Of a stretch of 64,000 nucleotides of DNA, positions 50,565 to 57,658 are shown piece by piece (position 1 is the stretch's first letter; every line of letters begins with the position of its first letter). The notes beneath the pieces were generated by a model that was not told the DNA's origin, made no database searches, and saw only the letters and a program-made list of their open reading frames with translations. The DNA is from Streptomyces sp. NRRL S-340. GTDB taxonomy: Bacteria; Actinomycetota; Actinomycetes; Streptomycetales; Streptomycetaceae. Made by a program: the position numbers and the translations under genes. The DNA lies in the NCBI RefSeq assembly GCF_000720185.1, contig NZ_JOIY01000014.1, positions 124,001-188,000 on the forward strand, written 5' to 3'.

Positions 50565-51354
50565 GCCCTCCGGGCCGTCGCGACCGTCCGGGGCAGCCGG
50601 ACCGTCCGGCCGGCGGACCGTCGTCGTGACGGGGGCGGGCCGCGGCCTGGGAGAGGCCATGGCCCGCCGGGCGGCGGCGGACGGCTACCGGGTCGTCGTC
50701 GCCGAGCTGAACCCGGCGTGGGGGGAGCGGACCGCCGAGGCGATCCGCGCGGCGGGCGGCGAGGCGGAGTCCGTCCCGCTGGACGTCGCCGACCCCGCCT
50801 CGGTGGCCGCGCTCGCCGGCCGGCTGGCCGCCGCCGGCCCCGCCTCGGGCCCCCTCTACGGCCTGGTCAACAACGCGGCCCTCGCCAACGGGGTGGGCGG
50901 CAAGGAGTTCCAGGACATCGACGTCGAGGTCTGGGACCGGCTCATGGCCGTCAACGCGCGCGGGCCCTGGCTCGTCGCCAAGCACCTGCTGCCGCTGATG
51001 ACCCGCCCCGGCCGCATCGTCAACATCGCCTCCGACGCCGCCCTGTACGGCTCACCGCGCCTGGCCCACTACATCGCCTCCAAGGGCGCGGTCCTCTCCC
51101 TCACCCGGGGCATGGCCCGCGAGCTGGGGGAGCAGGGCATCACCGTCAACGCGCTCGCCCCCGGCCTCACCGAGGCCGAGGCCACCGCGACCGTACCGGC
51201 CGAACGCCACGCCCTCTACGCCGTGAACCGGGCGATCTCCCGGCCGCAGCAGCCCGAGGACCTGCTCGGCCTGGTCTCCTTCCTGCTCGGCGAGGAGTCC
51301 CGCTACGTCACCGGCCAGGTGATCGCCGTCAACGGCGGCTTCACCATGCACTGA
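50557..51354 (+). CDS. Short-chain dehydrogenase/reductase (SDR), canonical
   Basis: The product has 265 residues. The cofactor loop VVVTGAGRGLGEAMARRAAA, NNAALANG (NNAG variant), the catalytic Ser in IVNIASDAALYGS, Tyr-x3-Lys in LAHYIASKGAVLSLT and the PGL turn are all present. It is a classical NAD(P)-dependent SDR, possibly a cis-dihydrodiol dehydrogenase or an alcohol dehydrogenase, given the Rieske oxygenase at the operon end. The GTG at 50557 lies within the cupin gene end, giving coupling. A proline/serine-rich N-terminal extension of about 18 residues is unusual. Confidence 0.85.
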   Translation: MTEPSGPSRPSGAAGPSGRRTVVVTGAGRGLGEAMARRAAADGYRVVVAELNPAWGERTAEAIRAAGGEAESVPLDVADPASVAALAGRLAAAGPASGPLYGLVNNAALANGVGGKEFQDIDVEVWDRLMAVNARGPWLVAKHLLPLMTRPGRIVNIASDAALYGSPRLAHYIASKGAVLSLTRGMARELGEQGITVNALAPGLTEAEATATVPAERHALYAVNRAISRPQQPEDLLGLVSFLLGEESRYVTGQVIAVNGGFTMH

Positions 51355-51390
51355 ACCGCCCACCCGCCCACCCCCTGCAAGGAGCACGTC

Positions 51391-52182
51391 ATGGATCTCG
51401 GCCTCGCCGACCGCACGGTAGTGGTCACCGGAGGCAGTTCCGGCGTCGGCCTGGCCACGGTCCGCACCCTGCTCGACGAGGGCGCCCGCGTCGCCACCTG
51501 CGGACGCGACCCCGAACGCCTCGCCAAGGCCGCCGCTCGGCTCGGCGCGGGCCCGGAGCGGCTGTTCACCGGCGCCTGCGACGTCCGCGACGCCGACGCC
51601 GTACGCCGCTTCACCGACGCCGCCGCCGCCCACTTCGGCGGCGGACTCGACGGCCTGGTCAACAACGCCGGCCAGTCCCGCATGAAACGCCTGGACGAGA
51701 CGACGGCCGAGGACTGGCGCGACGAACTGGAGCTGAAGTTCGCGGGCGTCCTCAACCCCCTCGCCGCCGCCCGCGCTCACCTGCGCGCCTCGGACGCCGC
51801 GTCGGTCGTCAACGTCAACGCGGTGCTCGCGAAGCAGCCCGAGACCCGCCTGATCACGACCAGCGCCGCCCGCGCCGGCATCCTCAACCTCTCCGCCTCC
51901 CTCGCCCGGGAACTCGCCGCCGACGGCATCCGCGTCAACTCTGTCTGCCTCGGCCTGATCGACACCGGCCAGTGGACCCGCCGGCACGCCGCCGCCGGCA
52001 GCGGCCTGACCTACGACCGGTGGCAGGCCGAACTGGCCGCCGACCGCGGCGTCGCGCTCGGGCGGCTCGGCCGCGCCGAGGAGGCCGCGTACGCCGTCGT
52101 CGCGCTGCTCGCCCCGCGCGCCTCCTACATCACCGGAACCAGCATCGACGTCTGCGGCGGAGTCGGCCGCGGCATCCTGTGA
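51391..52182 (+). CDS. SDR-family protein lacking the canonical Tyr/Lys
   Basis: The product has 263 residues. The nucleotide-binding region is normal (TVVVTGGSSGVGLATVRTLL, VNNAGQSRMKR). At the active site the expected Y-x3-K is replaced by TTSAARAGILNLS, i.e. Ser and Arg in these places, and the serine region reads VVNVNAVLAKQPE. Folding and cofactor binding should be kept, but classical hydride transfer chemistry is doubtful. It may have a different mechanism or be a binding or isomerase subunit. The ATG at 51391 follows AAGGAG. A TPP enzyme gene follows after 11 bp. Confidence 0.85.
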   Translation: MDLGLADRTVVVTGGSSGVGLATVRTLLDEGARVATCGRDPERLAKAAARLGAGPERLFTGACDVRDADAVRRFTDAAAAHFGGGLDGLVNNAGQSRMKRLDETTAEDWRDELELKFAGVLNPLAAARAHLRASDAASVVNVNAVLAKQPETRLITTSAARAGILNLSASLARELAADGIRVNSVCLGLIDTGQWTRRHAAAGSGLTYDRWQAELAADRGVALGRLGRAEEAAYAVVALLAPRASYITGTSIDVCGGVGRGIL

Positions 52183-52193
52183 GGAGCCACCCC

Positions 52194-53828
52194 ATGCACC
52201 CCAGGCAGTACGGCGACGGAGGGGACCTCCTCGTCGCCCACCTGAAGTCCCTCGGCGTCGACACCGTCTTCGGCATCGTCTCCGTGCACAACCTGCCGCT
52301 CGTCGAAGCGGTCGACCGCGAGCTGCGGTTCGTGCCGGTGCGCCACGAGGCCACCGCCGTGAGCGCCGCCGACGGCTACGGCCGCGCCCGCGGCTCCCTC
52401 GGCTGCGCCCTGACCTCCACCGGCACCGGCGCGGGCAACGCGGCCGGCTCCCTGATCGAGGCACTGGCCTCCGGCACGGCCGTCCTGCACGTCACCGGGC
52501 AGGTCGAGTCCGCACACCTGGGCAGCGGACGCGGCTTCATCCACGAGACCAAAGACCAGCTCGGCATGCTCGACGCCGTGTCGGCGTACGCGGCCACCGT
52601 CACCTCCCCCCACGAGGCCGGCCGGCTGCTGCGCGAGGCGACGGCCGCCGCACTCACCGCGCCCGGCGGCCCCGCCAGTATCGAGTGGCCCATCGACCTG
52701 CAGTACGCCGCCCAGAGCGACGACGGCGAACCGGCCCCGGCCGCCACCGTGCCGCAACCGGACCCCGCCGCGCTCGCCGCCGCCCGCGAACTCCTCGCCC
52801 GCGCCCGGCGCCCCCTGATCTGGGCGGGCGGCGGCGCGAACACCGCCCGCGACGCACTGCGCACCCTGCTGGAAGCCACCGGCGCAGGCCTGATCACCTC
52901 CAACTCCGGCCGCGGCAGCGTCCCCGAGGACCACCCGCAGGTCATCGGCAACTTCGCCACCGCACCGGCCGTCCGCGCCCTGCTCGCCGACGCCGATGTG
53001 CTCCTCACCGTCGGCACCCATTTCCGCTCCAACGAGACTGCCGACTACACGCTGAAGCTGCCCGGCGCGCACCTCCAGATCGACGTCGACGAGGCCGCGC
53101 TCGGCCGGGTGTACCCGGTCCGGCACGCCCTGCACGGCGACGCGGCCGGCGTCCTGCCCGCCCTGACCGGGGCCGCGGCACGCGCCGGCACCGACTGGAC
53201 GGCCCGGGTCGCCGCCGTCCGCGAGGACGTGCGCGCCGCTCTCCACGACGGCATCGGCCCCCAGGCCGCCGTCTGCGACGCGCTCGCCGCCGCCCTGCCG
53301 CGCGGCGCGGTCGTCGCCCGTGACGTCACCATCGCGTCCTCGTCCTGGGGCAACCGGCTCCTGCCGTTCCACGACCCGCGCGCCAACCTCTTCCCGCGCG
53401 GCGGCGGCATCGGCCAGGGCCTCGGCATGGGCATCGGCGCCGCGCTCGCCCGGCCGGACGAGCCGGCCGTCGTCCTCGCCGGCGACGGCGGCCTCGCCGT
53501 GCACCTCGGCGAACTCCTCACCGTCGCCCAGGAACGCCCCCGCCTGACCCTGATCGTCTTCAACGACGGCGGCTACGGGGTGCTGCGCAACATGCAGGAC
53601 AAGTACGGCGAACGCCGCTCCGGCGTCGACCTGTTCACCCCCGACTTCGCGCGGCTCGCCGCCGCCTGCGCCCTGCCCTACGCCCGTATAGCGGCCGAGG
53701 CGGACGCCGCACCGGTCCTGCGGGCCGCCCTCGCCTCCGAGGGACCGGTCCTCGTCGAGGTCGACCTCGACGCGCTCGGCCCGATGAAGAACCCGTTCAC
53801 CCCGCCCGTCACCGTCCCCACCGCGTAG
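52194..53828 (+). CDS. TPP-dependent decarboxylase/lyase (acetolactate synthase-like fold)
   Basis: The product has 544 residues. The catalytic Glu lies in VPVRHEATAVSAADGYGRAR and the TPP-Mg motif in VLAGDGGLAVHLGELL...NDGGYGVLRNM. The middle domain has RRPLIWAGGGANTARDALRT. Related enzymes are benzoylformate decarboxylase, 2-hydroxyacyl-CoA lyase and acetolactate synthase-like proteins. In a catabolic operon with an aldehyde dehydrogenase, decarboxylation of a 2-oxo acid to an aldehyde is the natural suggestion. It is not close to the PoxB at 6715. The start is the ATG at 52194 behind GAGGAG. Confidence 0.85.
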   Translation: MHPRQYGDGGDLLVAHLKSLGVDTVFGIVSVHNLPLVEAVDRELRFVPVRHEATAVSAADGYGRARGSLGCALTSTGTGAGNAAGSLIEALASGTAVLHVTGQVESAHLGSGRGFIHETKDQLGMLDAVSAYAATVTSPHEAGRLLREATAAALTAPGGPASIEWPIDLQYAAQSDDGEPAPAATVPQPDPAALAAARELLARARRPLIWAGGGANTARDALRTLLEATGAGLITSNSGRGSVPEDHPQVIGNFATAPAVRALLADADVLLTVGTHFRSNETADYTLKLPGAHLQIDVDEAALGRVYPVRHALHGDAAGVLPALTGAAARAGTDWTARVAAVREDVRAALHDGIGPQAAVCDALAAALPRGAVVARDVTIASSSWGNRLLPFHDPRANLFPRGGGIGQGLGMGIGAALARPDEPAVVLAGDGGLAVHLGELLTVAQERPRLTLIVFNDGGYGVLRNMQDKYGERRSGVDLFTPDFARLAAACALPYARIAAEADAAPVLRAALASEGPVLVEVDLDALGPMKNPFTPPVTVPTA

Positions 53829-53904
53829 GCCTGTCGTCCGTACCGGGCCGGACCCCCGTGAACCGCTGTGATCCGAACGAGAGGCCCCCAGGGAGGCCAC
53901 CGCC

Positions 53905-54855
53905 ATGACCGCCGACCGCGAGCACGAACTCGACCTTCTCGTCCGCCGCATGACCTGGGAGGCGGACGGCGTCCTCTCCGTCGACCTGGTGCACCCCGAC
54001 GGCAAGCCGCTGCCCGCCTGGACCCCGGGCGCCCACCTCGACCTGCACGTCGGCGGGCACGTCCGCCAGTACAGCCTGTGCGGCGACCCGGACGACCCGG
54101 CCGCCTACCGCCTCGGCATCCTCGACGAGCCGTCCTCGCGCGGCGGTTCACGGCACGTGCACAGCAAGCTGCGGCCGGGCCAGAGCGTCCGCGTGGCAGG
54201 CCCGCGCAACCACTTCGCTCTGGAACCCGCCGCGTTCTACGTCTTCCTCGCCGGCGGCATCGGCATCACCCCGATCCTGGCGATGGCCCGCCGGGCCGAG
54301 CGGGACGGGGTGCCCTACCGGCTCGTCCACGGCGGCCGGTCCCGCGCCACCATGGCCTTCGGCGCCGAACTGACCGCGCTCACCGGCGGCGAGGTGACCC
54401 TCGTACCGCAGGACGAGCAGGGCCACATCGACCTGGCCGCAGCCCTGGAGGACCTGCCGGAGGACACCCTGGTGTACTGCTGCGGCCCCGAACCCCTGCT
54501 CAAGGCCGCCGAACAGGCCTGCCCCGCCGGCCGGCTGCGCCTCGAACGGTTCGCCGCGCCCGCTGCCGTCGCACGCGACGGCGACGACACCGCCTTCGAG
54601 GTCGAGTGCCGCGCCTCGGGCGTGACCCTGACCGTCGACGCCACCACCTCCGTCCTCGAAGCCGCCGAGAACGCGGGCCTGCCCGTCACCTCCTCCTGCC
54701 GCGACGGCATCTGCGGCTCCTGCGAGACCCGCGTCCTCGCCGGCACCCCCGACCACCGCGACCACCTGCTCAGCGAGGCCGAGCACGCGGCCGGCGAGAC
54801 GATGATGATCTGCGTCTCCCGCTGCGCCTCCGGCCGCCTCGTCCTGGACCTGTGA
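53905..54855 (+). CDS. Ferredoxin-type reductase of a Rieske oxygenase (phthalate dioxygenase reductase type)
   Basis: The product has 316 residues. Domain order is FMN-binding (HVRQYSLCGDPDDPAAYRLG), NADH-binding (FYVFLAGGIGITPILAMARR; CCGPEPLLKAAEQ) and a C-terminal plant-type [2Fe-2S] ferredoxin with cysteines in SSCRDGICGSCETRVL and MMICVSR. This is the class IA reductase layout (VanB, PDR), which passes electrons from NADH to a Rieske oxygenase. The partner oxygenase lies 262 bp downstream, separated only by the 77-residue protein gene. GGAGG lies eight bases before the ATG. Confidence 0.92.
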   Translation: MTADREHELDLLVRRMTWEADGVLSVDLVHPDGKPLPAWTPGAHLDLHVGGHVRQYSLCGDPDDPAAYRLGILDEPSSRGGSRHVHSKLRPGQSVRVAGPRNHFALEPAAFYVFLAGGIGITPILAMARRAERDGVPYRLVHGGRSRATMAFGAELTALTGGEVTLVPQDEQGHIDLAAALEDLPEDTLVYCCGPEPLLKAAEQACPAGRLRLERFAAPAAVARDGDDTAFEVECRASGVTLTVDATTSVLEAAENAGLPVTSSCRDGICGSCETRVLAGTPDHRDHLLSEAEHAAGETMMICVSRCASGRLVLDL

Positions 54856-54881
54856 CCCCGTACGGAGAGCGAGACACCCAC

Positions 54882-55115
54882 ATGACCACCGGCCTCACCA
54901 CCTGGCCCTGCCTCGACCCGCACCAGAGCCGCGGCCGCACACCCACCCCGTACGAGCTGAAACTCGCCCGCACCCTGGAGGAGATCTTCACGAACGACGG
55001 TCACGAACTGGCCGACGTCGTGGCGGGGCTGAACTCCCGCCAGGTCCACACCCCCGGCGGCGAGCCGTGGACCGAGGACACCTTCCGCGCCGAGATGCAC
55101 CGCCTGGGAGCCTGA
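54882..55115 (+). CDS. Small recombinase-like helix-turn-helix protein
   Basis: The product has 77 residues. The sequence GRTPTPYELKLARTLEEIFT, then LADVVAGLNSRQVHTPGGEP and WTEDTFRAEMHRLGA resembles the small domain in serine recombinases that recognises DNA with T-P-x-G-x-x-W-T. Such stand-alone proteins occur beside Rieske oxygenase genes. There is no recombinase catalytic domain, and it is not a remnant: the length is tidy, it starts with ATG and ends one base before the Rieske ATG. It may be a regulator or an oxygenase accessory protein. The function is unknown. Confidence 0.75.
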   Translation: MTTGLTTWPCLDPHQSRGRTPTPYELKLARTLEEIFTNDGHELADVVAGLNSRQVHTPGGEPWTEDTFRAEMHRLGA

Positions 55116-55116
55116 C

Positions 55117-56172
55117 ATGACCCTCTCCACCCGCGACAGCGCGGCCCACATCTACGCCCACGGCCTGCGCAACCAGTGGCACCCCGTGGTCCCCTCCCGC
55201 TTCGTCGAGCCGGGCGGCCTGCGCAAGGTCACCGCGCTCGGCGAGAACTGGCTGCTGTTCCGCCGGGCCGACGGCACGCTGTCGATGCTCGCCGACCGCT
55301 GCCCGCACCGCGGCGCCCCGCTCTCCCTCGGCAAGCACCTCGGCGACCGGATCGCCTGCTGGTACCACGGCGTCGAGATCGACGGCTCCGGCACCGTCAC
55401 CTCCGTGCCCGGCCTGCCCGGCTGCAACCTGGAGGGCAAGACGCTCGTCACCTCGCTGCCCGTCCGCGAGGCCGGCGGCGCGATCCTGGCCTGGTTCGGC
55501 GACGAGGAGCACCCCGAACCGGCCGCCCTGACCCTGCCCGGACCCCTCACCGACCCCCGCATCTCCGCCATCCTCTGCTACGCCGAGTGGAACGTGCCCT
55601 GGCGCTACGCCATGGAGAACCTCCTCGACCCGATGCACGGCGCCTTCCTGCACCACGAGTCGCACACCATGTACGACGGTGACACCACGGCCAGGTTCCG
55701 CATCCGCGAGACCGAGCGCGGCTACTTCTTCGAGAAGACCGACCAGCGCGGCGTCAACTTCGACTGGGTCGAGCTGTGCCGCACCGGCGTCGACTGGGTC
55801 GACCTGTCCATCCCGTACCCGCCGTCGGCCGGCCCCGGCGGTCCCTTCGGCATCGTCGGGATGGCCTGCCCCGTGGACGCCGGGCGCACCGGCGTCTTCT
55901 TCTGGCGCTACCGGAAGGTCTCCGGCTGGCAGCGCGACACCTGGCACTTCCTCTACAGGACCCTCATCGAGGAACGCCACTGGGAGGTGCTGGAACAGGA
56001 CCGGGTCATGCTGGAGGCCATGCCCGCCGACGCCGATCAGCGGGAGAACCTCTACCAGCACGACCTCGGCGTGGTCCGCCTGCGGCGCCTCTACCAGGCT
56101 CAGGCGAAGGAGCAGTCGAGGGAGCAGTCCGAGGAGCCGTCCGAGGCGGGCACGGGCGCGCCGGGGGCGTGA
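55117..56172 (+). CDS. Rieske non-haem iron oxygenase, large subunit
   Basis: The product has 351 residues. The Rieske [2Fe-2S] ligands are CPHRGAPLS and CWYHGVEID near residues 64-90. The mononuclear iron site is MENLLDPMHGAFLHHESH (N-x2-D-x3-H-x4-H). The length and single-component form match vanillate O-demethylase/phthalate dioxygenase type enzymes. It hydroxylates or demethylates an aromatic substrate with O2, using electrons from the reductase encoded at 53905. The acidic tail (KEQSREQSEEPSEAGTG) is probably disordered. It is the last gene of the operon and is convergent with the MarR regulator, with a MITE remnant between them. Confidence 0.92.
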   Translation: MTLSTRDSAAHIYAHGLRNQWHPVVPSRFVEPGGLRKVTALGENWLLFRRADGTLSMLADRCPHRGAPLSLGKHLGDRIACWYHGVEIDGSGTVTSVPGLPGCNLEGKTLVTSLPVREAGGAILAWFGDEEHPEPAALTLPGPLTDPRISAILCYAEWNVPWRYAMENLLDPMHGAFLHHESHTMYDGDTTARFRIRETERGYFFEKTDQRGVNFDWVELCRTGVDWVDLSIPYPPSAGPGGPFGIVGMACPVDAGRTGVFFWRYRKVSGWQRDTWHFLYRTLIEERHWEVLEQDRVMLEAMPADADQRENLYQHDLGVVRLRRLYQAQAKEQSREQSEEPSEAGTGAPGA

Positions 56173-56243
56173 CGGCGACGGCGCCTGGTTTCCCGTCGCT
56201 GTTTCGCGTCTCCCCGGTACGCGTCCGGCGCGCCCGCCCTCGG

Positions 56244-56290
56244 GCGTGCCGGACGCCGCCCGCCGGGGCCCACTTTTGTTCGCAGCTCTC
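56244..56290 (-). repeat. MITE-like element, copy 5 (end fragment)
   Basis: Read on the minus strand it begins GAGCTGCGAACAAAAGTGG immediately after the TGA of the MarR gene and continues GCGGCGTCCGGCACGC, matching the left part of copies 1 and 3. About 47 bp are recognisable. It lies between the convergent Rieske and MarR genes. Confidence 0.7.
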
Positions 56291-56849
56291 AGCCGGCCTC
56301 CGCCTCTTCCCCCGCCGGCTCCTCTTCCTCGTCGTCGGACCCGACGATCGAGTGCTCCAATTTGGAGAGCAGCCGGGCAAGTTGGCGCCGCTCGGCGGGC
56401 GACATCCCGCCGAGCATGCGCCGTTCGTTCTCCAGGTGGGCGGCGAACACCTCGTCGACCTTCCGCAGCCCCGTTTCGGTCAGGCGTGAGTAGACGACGC
56501 GGCGGTCGTCGGCGTCGCGTTCCCGGACCAGCAGTCCGTCCTTCTCCAGCCGGTCCAGGCGCAGCGTGACGCCTGCGGAGGAGATCAGGCCGGACGCCGC
56601 CAGTTGCCCGGCGGTGAGCCGGTACGGCGCTCCGGAGCGGCGCAGCGCCGTCAGCACGTCGAAGCCGGCGACGGACAGACCGTGCCGCTCGATCTGCGCG
56701 GTGAGCCGCGAGTGGTACTGGAGATACGCACGGTGCAGCCGTGCCAGCACCTCCAGTGGCGCGGTGTCCAGACCGGGCCGTTCGCGTGCCCAGTCCTCGA
56801 CGATCCCCGCCACGGCGTCCGGTCGCCGCACCGCCTTGCGCTGCGTCAT
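56289..56849 (-). CDS. MarR-family transcriptional regulator, probable regulator of the catabolic operon
   Basis: The product has 186 residues. The winged helix is evident: LHRAYLQYHSRLTAQIERHG, YRLTAGQLAASGLISSAGVT, LRLDRLEKDGLLVRERDADD and the wing RRVVYSRLTETG. The C-terminal tail is acidic (GSDDEEEEPAGEEAEAG). MarR proteins are dimeric repressors released by aromatic ligands. A perfect dyad TCTTAGCCCTAAGA lies 64 bp upstream of its ATG, and related half-sites lie in the operon control region at 45668 and 45770. The regulator therefore probably represses itself and the operon. The ATG at 56849 has GAGGGG at good distance. Confidence 0.88.
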   Translation of the reverse strand: MTQRKAVRRPDAVAGIVEDWARERPGLDTAPLEVLARLHRAYLQYHSRLTAQIERHGLSVAGFDVLTALRRSGAPYRLTAGQLAASGLISSAGVTLRLDRLEKDGLLVRERDADDRRVVYSRLTETGLRKVDEVFAAHLENERRMLGGMSPAERRQLARLLSKLEHSIVGSDDEEEEPAGEEAEAG

Positions 56850-56912
56850 GTCATCCCCTCGCGGCCAGTCCCGTCGCGAGACGCGGGCTCCGTACCCGCG
56901 CACCCGCTGAAA

Positions 56913-56926
56913 TCTTAGCCCTAAGA
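56913..56926. promoter_or_regulatory. Operator dyad in front of the MarR gene
   Basis: TCTTAGCCCTAAGA has perfect 6-bp arms with a two-base centre. It is a likely autoregulatory site, related to sites at 45668 and 45770. Confidence 0.65.
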
Positions 56927-57100
56927 GAAGAGGGGTGGCGGTGCGGCAGCGCCCCGGGAGACCGGCCACCGCGCAGGCCGCATGGCGGGACCGCTTCATC
57001 CGTGCGGCACACCCCATGGCACGCGGCCTCATCCCTTCGGCGTCCCGGCGCAGACCGATGGGGGACTGTGCGCGCGCTCCGGCTCCCGCACGGTGGACGC

Positions 57101-57551
57101 ATGGATGAGACCACGGCAGGCGGGGCGGGCCGCGCGGGCGAGGCAGGTAAGGCGCGCAAGGCGATCAGCAGGGGACGGTTCCTCGCCGGAGCGGCGGCCA
57201 CGGGACTCGCGGCGGCGGTGCTCCCTGCCGGCGGTGCCCGGGCGAGCGAGGCGCAGCACGGACAGCGTGACGGCCGGGAACGGGGACGGAAGGACGGGCA
57301 GAAGTACGGACAGGAGGACGCAGAGGCGAACGGACCGGAGGGCGGGCAGGCGCGCGGGCCGCGGCAGCGGCACGGGCGGCGCAGGGGCCTGACCCGGCAC
57401 GGTGTCGTCTACACCGTCGGGGCGGGGGAGACTCCGGGCACGGCATGGGACCCGGCCCGCATGCGCGCGGACATCCGCGCCGTCCGGCGCGACCTGCACG
57501 CCGACACCGTAGGCCTTCCACGCCTTGGCGCACCGCTACGCCAGGGCATGA
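57101..57551 (+). pseudogene. Tat-exported protein, internally deleted and frameshifted
   Basis: An N-terminal Tat signal is clear (KAISRGRFLAGAAATGLAAA to GGARA). A charged linker and the start of a conserved domain follow (RGLTRHGVVYTVGAGETPGT, DPARMRADIRAVRRDLHADT). This opening resembles secreted Streptomyces proteins often annotated as abortive infection proteins with a TIM-barrel-like domain of 300 or more residues. After LHADT the similarity stops. The next bases, read in another frame, give AFHALAHRYARA and a stop at 57551, which looks like the natural C-terminus of such a protein. The middle is therefore missing. The open frame continues to 59332 only because it is antisense to the MFS gene. 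Confidence 0.6.
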
Positions 57552-57658
57552 GGAACCGTGCGGTGGCCCCGGTCCCGTCCTCGCCGACGGGACCGGGGAC
57601 CGGCCCTCGCCCACCCGGCAGGCAGCCGTCGCCGCGCCGCCGCGGGCCGGGCCCGGGC

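Noticed and set aside
50718..52193. Upstream part of the very long frame that includes the TPP enzyme
   Set aside because: The first 490 codons are arginine/proline-rich shadow sequence over two SDR genes. The real start is the ATG at 52194.
52125..54005. 626-codon minus-strand frame
   Set aside because: It is a shadow of the TPP enzyme and neighbouring genes in the operon, with low-complexity composition.
54882..55115. Remnant of a serine recombinase or integrated element
   Set aside because: There is no catalytic-domain remnant and no attachment repeats. The gene is tidy and sits in translational context with the Rieske gene.
56741..57100. Upstream extension of the Tat protein frame
   Set aside because: It is antisense to the MarR gene and its promoter. 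The Tat signal starts cleanly at 57101.
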